Source: Pararhizobium qamdonense | Lineage (GTDB): Bacteria > Pseudomonadota > Alphaproteobacteria > Rhizobiales > Rhizobiaceae | Length of the DNA stretch: 64,000 nucleotides | Reading direction: 5' to 3' | NCBI RefSeq assembly: GCF_029277445.1 | Contig: NZ_CP119566.1 | Coordinates: forward strand, 706,001-770,000 | In this document: piece after piece, positions 1-8,730 of the stretch | Layout: each line of letters starts with the position of its first letter | How positions within the stretch are numbered: the first letter of the stretch is position 1 | Notes under the pieces: generated by a model | Told to the model about the DNA's origin: nothing | The model's database searches: none | Seen by the model: the letters and a program-made list of their open reading frames with translations, nothing else | Made by a program: the position numbers and the translations under genes

Positions 1-13
1 CCTATTATGAAAG

Positions 14-26
14 AAAACGAAAACGA
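14..26. promoter_or_regulatory. Candidate GlpR-type operator ahead of glpR
   Basis: Two overlapping AAAACGA units (14-20 and 20-26) lie just upstream of the glpR ribosome binding site. TTCG-rich repeats also occur in the glpD promoter region. DeoR-family sugar and glycerol repressors often bind TTCG-containing repeats, so autoregulation is a reasonable inference. The window starts only 13 bases upstream, so the full promoter is not visible. Confidence 0.35.
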
Positions 27-41
27 CGGGGAGGAATAAAC

Positions 42-806
42 ATGTATCTGACGGGGCGCCAGTCGGAAATCCTGGACCTTGCCAAGACCGAAGGCCGGGT
101 TCTCGTCGATGAACTGGCGGCGCGCTTCTCTGTCACACCACAGACCATCCGCAAGGATCTGAACGATCTCTGTGACGGCCGGGTGCTGACGCGTATCCAT
201 GGCGGGGCGATCTTTCCGCGCGGCAACGAGAATGTGAAATACGAGGCCAGACGGTCGATCGCGGCCTTGGAAAAGCAGGCGATCGGGCAGGCGGCGGCGG
301 CGATGATCCCGAACAATTCGTCGCTGTTCATCAATATCGGCACCACGACCGAAGCCGTCGGTGACGCGCTTCTCGACCACACGGAGCTGATGGTCATCAC
401 CAATAACATCAATGTTGCCAATCGCTTGCGGGTTTTCCCCTCGATCGAGGTGGTGATTGCCGGCGGCGTCGTGCGCGGTGCCGATGGCGGTATCGTCGGC
501 GAGGCGGCGGTGGATTTCATCCGCCAGTTCAAGGTGGATTATGCCGTCATCGGCGCATCCGCGATCGATCATGACGGCGCGCTCCTGGATTTCGATTATC
601 GCGAAGTGAAAGTGGCGCAGGCGATCATCGCCAATGCGCGGCATGTCATTCTGGTGTCGGATTCAACCAAATTCGAGCGCACGGCACCCGTGCGGATTGG
701 TCATATTACCCAGGTTCACACCTTCATTACCGATATTTGTCCGATCGAGAACGTCCGCAATATCTGCCAGGACCAGGATGTGCGGCTGATCGAAACCGCG
801 CGCTGA
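42..806 (+). CDS. glpR: DeoR-family transcriptional regulator, glycerol repressor GlpR
   Basis: A 254-residue DeoR-type regulator. An N-terminal winged helix-turn-helix (about residues 6-57) contains the DeoR motif TPQTIRKDLNDL, followed by a DeoRC sugar-phosphate-sensing domain (about 75-235) that is ISOCOT-like. The start at 42 is backed by a GGGGAGGA ribosome binding site. It is immediately upstream of glpD and the glycerol ABC operon in the same direction, so it probably represses them, with glycerol-3-phosphate as the family's usual inducer. Length and domain layout are normal. The effector is inferred from context, not seen in the sequence. Confidence 0.9.
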   Translation: MYLTGRQSEILDLAKTEGRVLVDELAARFSVTPQTIRKDLNDLCDGRVLTRIHGGAIFPRGNENVKYEARRSIAALEKQAIGQAAAAMIPNNSSLFINIGTTTEAVGDALLDHTELMVITNNINVANRLRVFPSIEVVIAGGVVRGADGGIVGEAAVDFIRQFKVDYAVIGASAIDHDGALLDFDYREVKVAQAIIANARHVILVSDSTKFERTAPVRIGHITQVHTFITDICPIENVRNICQDQDVRLIETAR

Positions 807-840
807 AATTGCTGATTTTAGCGGCGTCTTGTTTTCTATA

Positions 841-878
841 AACATTCGTTTGACATTCGTACGGTTTTCGCTTTAATT
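841..878 (+). promoter_or_regulatory. glpD promoter with repeated ACATTCGT elements
   Basis: A perfect -35 hexamer TTGACA (850-855) is followed after about 17 bases by the AT-rich -10 TTAATT (near 873). Two direct copies of ACATTCGT (842-849 and 853-860) sit 11 bp apart, one helical turn, over the -35, and TTTTCGCTTT follows at 865-874. This arrangement fits a repressor operator, most simply for GlpR. Binding is inferred. Confidence 0.5.
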
Positions 879-935
879 ATTTTTGCTTTCGCATCTGCTC
901 AAAATTGTGCAATGCGAAATGTGGGAGGGGAAGCA

Positions 936-2453
936 GTGCCTGCGCAGGATGTACTCGACATTTTCGTGATCGGTGGCGGCATCAATGGGTGCGGCATCGC
1001 CAGGGATGCGGTTGGCCGTGGGTACTCGGTTGCGCTGGCGGAAATGGACGATTTTGCTTCCGGCACATCCTCACGCGCCACCAAGCTCATTCATGGCGGG
1101 CTGCGCTATCTCGAGCATTACGAATTCCGTCTGGTGCGCGAATCTTTGATGGAGCGCGAAGTGCTCTGGGCGATGGCGCCGCATATCATCTGGCCGATGC
1201 GCTTCGTGCTGCCGTTCCACAAGGGTGGCATCCGCCCGGCCTGGCTCATCCGTCTCGGCCTCTTCCTCTACGATCATATCGGCGGCCGCAAACTTCTGCC
1301 CGCGACCCGCACGCTCGACATGCGGCGCGATCCCGCTGCCAAGCCGTTGAAGGCGCTGTTTACCAAGGCTTTCGAATATTCCGACGGCTGGGTCGATGAT
1401 GCCCGCCTGGTCGTGCTCAATGCGAAGGATGCGGCGCTGAAGGGCGCGCGGATCATGACGCGCAGCCGCGTTGTGTCGGCGGAACGCAAGGACGGCCTCT
1501 GGTCTGTCAATGTCGAGGATACGGCGACCGGTGCCGTCAGCACGTTCAAGGCGCGCATGGTGGTCAATGCGGCCGGCCCCTGGGTCGATGTGGTTCTGTC
1601 CCATGCGGTGCGCAAGAACGATGTCCATAATGTCCGGCTGGTACAGGGCAGCCATATCGTCGTGAAGAAGAAGTTCAGCGATCCGCGCGCCTATTTCTTC
1701 CAGAACCCCGACAACCGCATCATCTTTGCGATCCCCTACGAGACCGATTTCACTTTGATCGGCACGACCGACAACGATTTTACCGGCGATCCGAAGAACA
1801 TCCAGATCACCGAAGGCGAGATCACCTATCTCTGCAATGCGGCGAGCGAGTATTTTTCCGAACCCGTGAAGCCCGCCGATGTTGTCTGGACCTATTCCGG
1901 CGTGCGGCCGCTGTTTGATGATGGTGCGTCGAAGGCGCAGGAAGCAACGCGCGACTATGTGCTGAAGGTCGATGGCGCAGAGGGCGAAGCGCCGCTGCTC
2001 AACGTCTTCGGCGGCAAGCTGACGACCTATCGCCGTCTCGGCGAACATGCGCTGGAAAAGATCGCCGGCGCGATCGGTGCAAAGGGCAATCCGTGGACCG
2101 CAAAAAGCGTTCTGCCGGGCGGCGATTTTCCGGCGACCGGCTATGAGGCCGAGGTGGCAAAGCTCAAGAGCCGCTATCCCTTTCTGGCCGAGCGCTACGC
2201 CCGCCGCCTGGTTCGGCTTTATGGGACGCTGGCCGCAAGTCTGCTCGGCAGTGCCGGCAAGACGGAGGATCTTGGGCGGCATTTCGGCGCTGATCTCTAT
2301 GAGGTCGAGGTACAGTGGCTGATGGTGCAGGAATGGGCGCGGCATGCCGAGGATATCCTGTGGCGCCGCACCAAGCTCGGATTGACATTGACCCAGGCGC
2401 AAGCCGCCGGGTTGGAGGAATACATGCGGGAGACTATCCGCAACGTTGCCTGA
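936..2453 (+). CDS. glpD: Glycerol-3-phosphate dehydrogenase, FAD-dependent (GlpD)
   Basis: Oxidises sn-glycerol-3-phosphate to dihydroxyacetone phosphate at the cytoplasmic membrane, passing electrons to quinone. A dinucleotide-binding motif GGGINGCG lies at about residues 13-20, followed by the family signature SGTSSRATKLIHGGLRYLE, a DAO domain, and a C-terminal DAO_C region. I prefer the GTG start at 936 because GGGAGGGG (923-930) sits at ideal spacing; this gives 505 residues, the usual length. An in-frame ATG at 912 would add eight residues but has no good ribosome binding site. It lies between glpR and the glycerol importer, forming a glycerol catabolic unit. Glycerol kinase (glpK) is not in the window. 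Confidence 0.95.
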   Translation: MPAQDVLDIFVIGGGINGCGIARDAVGRGYSVALAEMDDFASGTSSRATKLIHGGLRYLEHYEFRLVRESLMEREVLWAMAPHIIWPMRFVLPFHKGGIRPAWLIRLGLFLYDHIGGRKLLPATRTLDMRRDPAAKPLKALFTKAFEYSDGWVDDARLVVLNAKDAALKGARIMTRSRVVSAERKDGLWSVNVEDTATGAVSTFKARMVVNAAGPWVDVVLSHAVRKNDVHNVRLVQGSHIVVKKKFSDPRAYFFQNPDNRIIFAIPYETDFTLIGTTDNDFTGDPKNIQITEGEITYLCNAASEYFSEPVKPADVVWTYSGVRPLFDDGASKAQEATRDYVLKVDGAEGEAPLLNVFGGKLTTYRRLGEHALEKIAGAIGAKGNPWTAKSVLPGGDFPATGYEAEVAKLKSRYPFLAERYARRLVRLYGTLAASLLGSAGKTEDLGRHFGADLYEVEVQWLMVQEWARHAEDILWRRTKLGLTLTQAQAAGLEEYMRETIRNVA

Positions 2454-2500
2454 GGGCCGCGCCGGGATGGCGCTGCCTGCGGCTGGGAGGAAGCCTGAGA

Positions 2501-3595
2501 ATGCTGGAACTGAAAAACATAACCAAGGTCGTGGGGGCGGATACGCATATCCATCCGACGGATCTTGTGCTGGAGCGGGGCTCGCTCAATGTGCTGCTCG
2601 GCCCGACGCTCTCCGGCAAGACGTCGCTGATGCGGCTGATGGCCGGTCTCGACAAGCCGACGACCGGGACCATCACCTTCGACGGCAAGAACGTGACCGG
2701 CGTGCGGGTGCAGGATCGCTCCGTCGCCATGGTCTACCAGCAGTTCATCAATTACCCGGCGATGACCGTCTACGAGAACATCGCCTCGCCGATGCGCATT
2801 TCCGGCAAGGATTCGGCAACGATCGACCGGGAAGTGCGCAAGGCGGCCGAGCTGATGAAGCTGACGCCCTATCTGGAGCGCACGCCGCTCAACCTGTCGG
2901 GCGGCCAGCAGCAGCGCACGGCGCTGGCGCGCGCCATCGTCAAGAATGCCAGCCTCGTCCTGCTCGACGAGCCGCTCGCCAATCTCGATTACAAGCTGCG
3001 CGAGGAACTGCGCGAAGAATTGCCCAGACTGTTTGCCGCCGCCGGTTCGATCTTCGTTTATGCAACGACCGAGCCGCAGGAAGCGCTGCTGCTTGGCGGC
3101 CATACCGCAACGATGCACCAGGGGCGCATCAGCCAGTTCGGGCCGACGATCTCGGTCTATCGCAAGCCGGCCGATATCGTCACCGCGAAAACCTTTGCCG
3201 ATCCGCCGCTCAATACGCTCGACGTGGTGAAGTCCGGCGATGCATTCGAGCGTGGCGGGCTCAGCGTCCTGCCGGTGCCCGCGCATCTTAGCGGCATGGC
3301 CGATGGCGCCTATACGATCGCCTTCCATCCGCACCACCTGTCGCTGGCGCGCCCGCACGACACAGCGGCACCGCTGAAGGCGGGCATCATCATTTCGGAA
3401 ATCGCCGGTTCGGAAAGCTTCATCCATGTCGATTGCGCGGGATCCCGCTGGGTCATGCTCGAACACGGCATCCACGACATCGAGCCGGATACGGCGATCG
3501 AGCTTTTCGTCGATACCCGCCACCTGATGGCTTTCGGGCCGGATGGACGCGCGATCGGCGGCTCTGCCGCAAGCCAGACCGTTCGGGGGGCGTGA
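2501..3595 (+). CDS. glpS: Glycerol ABC transporter ATP-binding protein GlpS
   Basis: ABC ATPase of 364 residues. Walker A GPTLSGKT at 34-41, canonical signature LSGGQQQR near 133, Walker B LVLLDEPLANLD near 152, and a C-terminal TOBE-like regulatory domain as in the MalK/UgpC group. The ATG at 2501 follows GGGAGG; an open frame continues upstream to 2315 but only overlaps glpD. It is the first of six co-directional transporter genes matching the rhizobial glpSTPQUV glycerol importer described for Rhizobium leguminosarum. It probably pairs with GlpT as an ATPase heterodimer powering GlpP/GlpQ. Confidence 0.92.
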   Translation: MLELKNITKVVGADTHIHPTDLVLERGSLNVLLGPTLSGKTSLMRLMAGLDKPTTGTITFDGKNVTGVRVQDRSVAMVYQQFINYPAMTVYENIASPMRISGKDSATIDREVRKAAELMKLTPYLERTPLNLSGGQQQRTALARAIVKNASLVLLDEPLANLDYKLREELREELPRLFAAAGSIFVYATTEPQEALLLGGHTATMHQGRISQFGPTISVYRKPADIVTAKTFADPPLNTLDVVKSGDAFERGGLSVLPVPAHLSGMADGAYTIAFHPHHLSLARPHDTAAPLKAGIIISEIAGSESFIHVDCAGSRWVMLEHGIHDIEPDTAIELFVDTRHLMAFGPDGRAIGGSAASQTVRGA

Positions 3596-3605
3596 GGAAA
3601 ACATC

Positions 3606-4676
3606 ATGGCACGCATCAATCTCGACCATATCCGCCACGCCTACGGCCCGAACCCGAAGAAACCCTCGGATTATTCGCTGAAGGAAGTCCATCACGAATG
3701 GAACGATGGCGGCGCCTATGCGCTGCTGGGCCCGTCCGGCTGCGGCAAGACCACGCTGCTCAATATCATTTCCGGCCTGCTGCAGCCGTCCGAAGGCAAG
3801 ATCCTGTTCGACGGCAAGGATGTCACCAATCTGTCGACGCAGGAGCGCAATATCGCCCAGGTGTTCCAGTTCCCGGTGATCTACGACACGATGACCGTTT
3901 ACGATAATCTGGCCTTTCCGCTGCGCAATCGCCGCGTTCCGGAAAATGAAGTCGATCGCCGGGTCACGGAAATCCTCGAGATGATCGGCCTGTCCGACCG
4001 TGCCAAGAAGAAGGCTCAAGGGCTGACCGCCGACCAGAAGCAGAAGATCTCGCTTGGCCGTGGTCTTGTCCGCTCCGATGTCAGCGCCATCCTGTTCGAC
4101 GAACCGCTGACCGTCATCGATCCGCATATGAAATGGGTGCTGCGCTCGCAGCTGAAACGGCTGCACAAGCAGTTCGGCTTCACCATGGTCTATGTCACCC
4201 ATGACCAGACCGAGGCACTGACCTTCGCCGACAAGGTCGTCGTCATGTATGACGGCGAGATCGTCCAGATCGGCACGCCCGCCGAGCTTTTCGAAAAGCC
4301 GAAGCACACATTCGTCGGCTATTTCATCGGCTCTCCGGGCATGAATGTTCTGCCGGCAAAGATCGATGGCGCGTCGGTCGATCTCGGTGGCGAGACGCTC
4401 GCCCTGTCGTTTGCGCCAAAATTCGCAGCTGGCGCCAAGACGGAGCTCGGCATACGCCCGGAATTCGTGCGGCTTGGCCGCGAGGGCATGCCGGTTGTGA
4501 TTTCCAAGGTCGAGGATATCGGCCGCCAGAAGATCGTGCGCGCCACCTTCGCCAACAGGCCGATCGCCATCGTCGTGCATGAGGACGGCGAGATCCCGGC
4601 GGAACCGAAGATCACCTTCGATCCTGCGGCCATCAATATCTACGCCGACAGTTGGCGTGTAGGCGGGGAGGCCTGA
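3606..4676 (+). CDS. glpT: Glycerol ABC transporter ATP-binding protein GlpT
   Basis: Second ABC ATPase (356 residues), ten bases after glpS. Walker A GPSGCGKT is at 42-49 and Walker B AILFDEPLTVID is intact, but the ABC signature near residue 140 reads LTADQKQ instead of LSGGQ. A GlpS/GlpT heterodimer would therefore have one site completed by a canonical signature and one by a degenerate one. A TOBE-like domain fills the C-terminus. The name follows rhizobial usage and is unrelated to the enteric GlpT glycerol-3-phosphate antiporter. The start at 3606 is chosen over an in-frame codon at 3543 that lies inside glpS. Confidence 0.9.
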   Translation: MARINLDHIRHAYGPNPKKPSDYSLKEVHHEWNDGGAYALLGPSGCGKTTLLNIISGLLQPSEGKILFDGKDVTNLSTQERNIAQVFQFPVIYDTMTVYDNLAFPLRNRRVPENEVDRRVTEILEMIGLSDRAKKKAQGLTADQKQKISLGRGLVRSDVSAILFDEPLTVIDPHMKWVLRSQLKRLHKQFGFTMVYVTHDQTEALTFADKVVVMYDGEIVQIGTPAELFEKPKHTFVGYFIGSPGMNVLPAKIDGASVDLGGETLALSFAPKFAAGAKTELGIRPEFVRLGREGMPVVISKVEDIGRQKIVRATFANRPIAIVVHEDGEIPAEPKITFDPAAINIYADSWRVGGEA

Positions 4677-4678
4677 TC

Positions 4679-5545
4679 ATGGAAAAGACCTGGAACAACA
4701 AGGCCTGGTTCATGGTCCTGCCGGTGCTGGTGCTGGTCGCCTTCTCGGCGGTCATCCCGCTGATGACGGTGGTCAACTATTCGGTACAGGACACGTTCGG
4801 CAACAATGAATTCTTCTGGGCGGGCACCGACTGGTTCATCCAGGTGCTGCAGTCCGACCGCTTCTGGGATGCGCTGACGCGTAACCTGATCTTCTCCGGG
4901 ATCATCCTGGCGATCGAGATTCCGCTGGGTATCCTGATCGCGCTCAACATGCCAAAGACCGGGTTCGGCGTTCCCGTCTGCCTCGTCCTGATGTCGCTGC
5001 CGCTGCTCATTCCGTGGAATGTCGTCGGCACTATCTGGCAGGTGTTCGGGCGCGTCGATATCGGCCTGCTCGGCTATACGCTGGAAGCGATCGGCATTCG
5101 CTACAACTATGTCAACAACGTCTTCGACGCCTGGGTAACGCTGATCGTCATGGACGTCTGGCACTGGACGAGCCTTGTCGTGCTGCTCTGCTACGCTGGC
5201 CTCGTGTCGATCCCGGATGCCTATTACCAGGCAGCCAAGATCGATGGCGCATCGCGCTGGGCCGTGTTCCGCTATATCCAGCTGCCGAAGATGAAGCGCG
5301 TGCTCCTGATCGCCTTCCTCCTGCGCTTCATGGACAGTTTCATGATCTATACCGAGCCCTTCGTCATCACTGGCGGCGGTCCCGGCAATGCCACCACATT
5401 CCTGTCGATCGACCTCGTCAAGACGGCCATCGGCCAGTTCGACCTTGGTCCGGCAGCAGCACTTTCCCTCATCTACTTCCTGATCATCCTGTTGCTCTCA
5501 TGGATATTCTACACCGTGATGACCAATAGCGATGCGCAGAGCTGA
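4679..5545 (+). CDS. glpP: Glycerol ABC transporter permease GlpP
   Basis: MalF/UgpA-type inner-membrane permease of 288 residues with about six transmembrane segments, the first at residues 9-30. The cytoplasmic EAA loop, YYQAAKIDGASRWAVFRYI near residue 181, is the coupling helix that contacts the ATPase subunits. It starts two bases after glpT, behind GGGGAGG, which implies translational coupling. It pairs with GlpQ to form the translocation pore. A longer in-frame reading from 4652 lies within glpT and is not needed. Confidence 0.92.
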   Translation: MEKTWNNKAWFMVLPVLVLVAFSAVIPLMTVVNYSVQDTFGNNEFFWAGTDWFIQVLQSDRFWDALTRNLIFSGIILAIEIPLGILIALNMPKTGFGVPVCLVLMSLPLLIPWNVVGTIWQVFGRVDIGLLGYTLEAIGIRYNYVNNVFDAWVTLIVMDVWHWTSLVVLLCYAGLVSIPDAYYQAAKIDGASRWAVFRYIQLPKMKRVLLIAFLLRFMDSFMIYTEPFVITGGGPGNATTFLSIDLVKTAIGQFDLGPAAALSLIYFLIILLLSWIFYTVMTNSDAQS

Positions 5546-5565
5546 CGGGCGGAGGGAGGAAAACA

Positions 5566-6390
5566 ATGACCACCGCAACACATTCGACCGGCCGCAGCTT
5601 CTCCTGGATCGTGCCCACGATCTACATCATCTTCCTGCTCCTGCCGATCTACTGGCTCGTCAATATGAGCTTCAAGACGAATACCGAGATTACCGGTGCT
5701 TTTTCGCTCTATCCACATGCGCCGACGCTGCGCAACTATGCTGTCATCTTCACCGATCCGTCCTGGTATAACGGCTATATCAACTCGATCATCTATGTGG
5801 TGATGAACACCGTCATCTCGGTTTCGGTGGCGCTGCCTGCGGCCTACGCGTTCTCGCGCTACCGGTTCCTCGGCGACAAGCATCTGTTCTTCTGGCTGCT
5901 CACCAATCGCATGGCGCCGCCGGCCGTGTTCGCGCTGCCGTTCTTCCAGCTCTATTCCGCCTTCGGCCTGATCGATACGCATATTGCCGTGGCGCTGGCG
6001 CACTGCCTGTTCAACGTGCCGCTGGCGGTGTGGATCCTTGAAGGCTTCATGTCGGGCGTGCCGAAGGAAATCGACGAAACCGCCTATATTGACGGTTATT
6101 CCTTCCCGCGCTTCTTCATCCGGATCTTCATCCCGCTGATCGCATCCGGTATCGGCGTGGCGGCATTCTTCAACTTCATGTTCTCCTGGGTCGAACTGCT
6201 GATCGCCCGGACACTGACGACGACCGATGCCAAGCCGATTGCCGCGATCATGACACGGACGGTGTCTGCCTCCGGCATGGACTGGGGTGTGCTGGCGGCG
6301 GCCGGCGTGCTCACGATCATTCCCGGCGCGATCGTCATCTATTTCGTCAGAAACTACATTGCCAAGGGCTTCGCCCTGGGGAGGGTCTAA
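5566..6390 (+). CDS. glpQ: Glycerol ABC transporter permease GlpQ
   Basis: MalG/UgpE-type permease of 274 residues, six predicted transmembrane helices, with an EAA loop EIDETAYIDGYSFPRFFIR near residue 168. The ribosome binding site is GGAGGAAAAC just before the ATG. Its stop TAA shares its last A with the ATG of glpU (6390), a one-base overlap typical of coupled genes. Together with GlpP it forms the membrane channel of the glycerol importer. It should not be confused with GlpQ, the periplasmic glycerophosphodiester phosphodiesterase of enterics. Confidence 0.92.
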   Translation: MTTATHSTGRSFSWIVPTIYIIFLLLPIYWLVNMSFKTNTEITGAFSLYPHAPTLRNYAVIFTDPSWYNGYINSIIYVVMNTVISVSVALPAAYAFSRYRFLGDKHLFFWLLTNRMAPPAVFALPFFQLYSAFGLIDTHIAVALAHCLFNVPLAVWILEGFMSGVPKEIDETAYIDGYSFPRFFIRIFIPLIASGIGVAAFFNFMFSWVELLIARTLTTTDAKPIAAIMTRTVSASGMDWGVLAAAGVLTIIPGAIVIYFVRNYIAKGFALGRV

Positions 6391-6809
6391 TGGCCGCTAT
6401 CACCCAACGCACCAACCGCTGGCCGCTGGCACTGGCCGCCGTCCTCGTCGTCTACGCTGTCTTGACCGGGCTGCTGATCATGGCGCTGCCGGTCAAGGAC
6501 GGCGCGCGCGACTGGTTTGCGCCGCTGGTCCGCGGCGGCTGGATGGCCTGGTCCTTTCCCGGCGCCATGTTCTTTCTGACGATCTTTGCACTTCTGTCGC
6601 TGATGGCGGTCTGGGAATATGCCAGCCCGGGCGGCAATCCGCGCGTCGGCATCCTGCGGTTTGAGACGACGCGCGGCGACCGGCTGTTCGTCTCGCTGCT
6701 CGGCAGCGCCTTCATTCATCTCGCATGGCTGGGACTTGTCGGTCCCAACGTGTGGTGGGCTCTTGCTCTTTCCGTTGTCTACGCCATCGGCGTGTTCAAG
6801 CTGGTTTGA
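6390..6809 (+). CDS. glpU: Small membrane protein GlpU (DUF2160 family) of the glycerol importer
   Basis: 139 residues with four hydrophobic segments (about 10-33, 52-74, 96-112 and 117-137), matching the DUF2160 membrane family that accompanies rhizobial glycerol ABC operons. It overlaps glpQ by one base and is followed by glpV. No enzymatic motif is visible. Its place between the permeases and the binding protein suggests an accessory membrane subunit; its mechanistic role is not evident from sequence. Confidence 0.85.
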   Translation: MAAITQRTNRWPLALAAVLVVYAVLTGLLIMALPVKDGARDWFAPLVRGGWMAWSFPGAMFFLTIFALLSLMAVWEYASPGGNPRVGILRFETTRGDRLFVSLLGSAFIHLAWLGLVGPNVWWALALSVVYAIGVFKLV

Positions 6810-6826
6810 GACAAGATTACTGAAAC

Positions 6827-6849
6827 GGATTGCCGGGGAGGCAGTCCGA
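6827..6849 (+). promoter_or_regulatory. Intercistronic hairpin between glpU and glpV
   Basis: CGGATTGCC (6827-6835) and GGCAGTCCG (6841-6849) form a nine-base-pair stem with one G-U pair and a GGGGA loop. There is no U-tract. Such stems upstream of binding-protein genes often act as RNA processing or stabilising elements that raise the level of the binding protein over the membrane subunits. That role is inferred here. Confidence 0.5.
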
Positions 6850-6884
6850 TACTGCAATCGCAAAACCTTTAAGGGAGGACAATT

Positions 6885-8603
6885 ATGCGACGGCACCTTT
6901 TAACATCGACAGCAGTTCTGCTGCTGGCCTTTACCGGGTCCGCATATGCGGGCATGGACGAAGCAAAGCAGTTCCTGGACAAGGAAGTCGGCGACCTCTC
7001 GTCGCTCGATCGCGCCTCCCAGGAGAAGGAAATGCAGTGGTACATCGATGCTGCGAAGCCTTTCGCCGGCATGGATATCAAGGTCGTTTCCGAAACCCTG
7101 ACGACGCATGAATATGAATCCAAGGTTCTTGCCCCGGCGTTTACCGCGATCACCGGCATCAAGATCACCCATGACCTGATCGGCGAAGGCGACGTCGTCG
7201 AAAAGCTGCAGACGCAGATGCAGTCGGGCGAAAACATCTATGACGCCTATGTCAACGACTCGGATCTGATCGGCACGCATTGGCGCTACCAGCAGGTTCG
7301 CAACCTGACCGACTGGATGGCCAACGAAGGCAAGGATGTCACCTCGCCGACGCTCGACCTGCCGGATTTCATCGGCACGTCCTTCACGACGGCGCCGGAC
7401 AAGAAGCTCTACCAGCTTCCCGACCAGCAGTTCGCCAACCTCTATTGGTTCCGGTATGACTGGTTCAACGACGAGAAGAACAAGGCGGACTTCAAGGCGA
7501 AGTACGGCTACGACCTCGGCGTTCCCGTCAATTGGTCTGCCTACGAAGACATTGCCGAATTCTTCACCGGCCGCGAGATCGACGGCAAGAAGGTCTATGG
7601 TCACATGGACTACGGCAAGAAGGATCCGTCACTCGGCTGGCGCTTCACCGACGCCTGGCTTTCGATGGCCGGCAATGGCGACAAGGGCATTCCGAACGGC
7701 TTGCCGGTCGATGAATGGGGCATCAAGGTCAACGAGAAGTCCCAGCCGGTCGGTTCCTGCGTCGCGCGTGGCGGCGATACCAACGGCCCGGCCGCCGTCT
7801 ACTCCATCCAGAAATATCTCGACTGGATGAAGGCTTATGCACCGCCGGCAGCCCAGGGCATGAACTTCTCCGAATCCGGCCCGGTTCCGGCCCAGGGTGA
7901 AGTTGCCCAGCAGATCTTCTGGTACACGGCGTTCACCGCCGATGCCGTCAAGAAGGGCCTGCCTGTCGTCAACGAGGACGGCACGCCGAAATGGCGCATG
8001 GCACCGTCGCCGCATGGCGTCTACTGGAAAGACGGCATGAAGCTCGGCTATCAGGACGTAGGTTCCTGGACGCTGATGAAATCGACACCGGAAGACCGCG
8101 CCAAGGCCGCATGGCTCTATGCGCAGTTCGTGACCTCGAAAACCGTTGATGTGAAGAAGAGCCATGTCGGCCTGACGCTCATCCGCGAATCCTCGATCCG
8201 CCATGAAAGCTTCACCAAGCGTGCGCCTGAACTCGGCGGTCTGATCGAGTTCTACCGTTCGCCGGCCCGCGTCCAATGGTCGCCAACCGGCACCAACGTT
8301 CCGGACTATCCGAAGCTGGCGCAATTGTGGTGGCAGGCTGTGGGTGATGCCGCAGCTGGCAACAAGACACCGCAGGAAGCCATGGATTCGCTGTGCGCCG
8401 AGCAGGAAAAGGTGCTTCAGCGCCTTGAGCGCGCCGGTGTCCAGGGCGATATCGGTCCGAAGCTCGCCGAAGAGCACGATCTCGAATACTGGAACAAGGA
8501 TGCCGTTTCCAAGGGCAATCTCGCACCCCAGCTGAAGATCGAGAACGAAAAAGAAAAGCCGGTTACCATCAACTATGACGAACTGGTCAAGAGCTGGCAG
8601 TAA
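6885..8603 (+). CDS. glpV: Glycerol ABC transporter periplasmic substrate-binding protein GlpV
   Basis: 572-residue extracellular solute-binding protein (family 1-like). Residues 1-22 form a Sec signal peptide (basic start, hydrophobic core, SAYA before the predicted cut). The mature protein has the extended two-lobe architecture of the long glycerol-binding group, with repeated aromatic stretches such as LYWFRYDWF. A strong AAGGGAGG ribosome binding site precedes the ATG. It is the last gene of the glp operon and is followed by tandem hairpins including an intrinsic terminator. Substrate identity follows from operon membership. Confidence 0.92.
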   Translation: MRRHLLTSTAVLLLAFTGSAYAGMDEAKQFLDKEVGDLSSLDRASQEKEMQWYIDAAKPFAGMDIKVVSETLTTHEYESKVLAPAFTAITGIKITHDLIGEGDVVEKLQTQMQSGENIYDAYVNDSDLIGTHWRYQQVRNLTDWMANEGKDVTSPTLDLPDFIGTSFTTAPDKKLYQLPDQQFANLYWFRYDWFNDEKNKADFKAKYGYDLGVPVNWSAYEDIAEFFTGREIDGKKVYGHMDYGKKDPSLGWRFTDAWLSMAGNGDKGIPNGLPVDEWGIKVNEKSQPVGSCVARGGDTNGPAAVYSIQKYLDWMKAYAPPAAQGMNFSESGPVPAQGEVAQQIFWYTAFTADAVKKGLPVVNEDGTPKWRMAPSPHGVYWKDGMKLGYQDVGSWTLMKSTPEDRAKAAWLYAQFVTSKTVDVKKSHVGLTLIRESSIRHESFTKRAPELGGLIEFYRSPARVQWSPTGTNVPDYPKLAQLWWQAVGDAAAGNKTPQEAMDSLCAEQEKVLQRLERAGVQGDIGPKLAEEHDLEYWNKDAVSKGNLAPQLKIENEKEKPVTINYDELVKSWQ

Positions 8604-8615
8604 CAAGCGAGCAAA

Positions 8616-8641
8616 CCGGCGCCGGGTCATTCCGGCGCCGG
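8616..8641 (+). terminator. GC-rich hairpin downstream of glpV
   Basis: CCGGCGCCGG (8616-8625) is repeated at 8632-8641 and is self-complementary, giving a ten-base-pair stem with loop GTCATT. It has no U-tract and sits ahead of the main terminator, so it may protect the 3' end rather than terminate. Confidence 0.45.
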
Positions 8642-8669
8642 AGCGCGCTTTCAGCACCCGTTGAAAATG

Positions 8670-8707
8670 AAACCGCCCGGAGAGATGATTTCCGGGCGGT
8701 TTTCGTT
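8670..8707 (+). terminator. Rho-independent terminator of the glp operon
   Basis: ACCGCCCGGA (8672-8681) pairs perfectly with TCCGGGCGGT (8691-8700) around a nine-base loop, followed by TTTTCGTTT. It lies between the convergent glp operon and the sugar transferase gene; the A-run on the other side may make it bidirectional. Confidence 0.85.
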
Positions 8708-8730
8708 TGTTAAAGTGTGGTGTGCGGCGG

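Noticed and set aside
912..935. ATG 912 as the glpD start
   Set aside because: The strong GGGAGGGG site at 923-930 lies downstream of this ATG and points to GTG 936.
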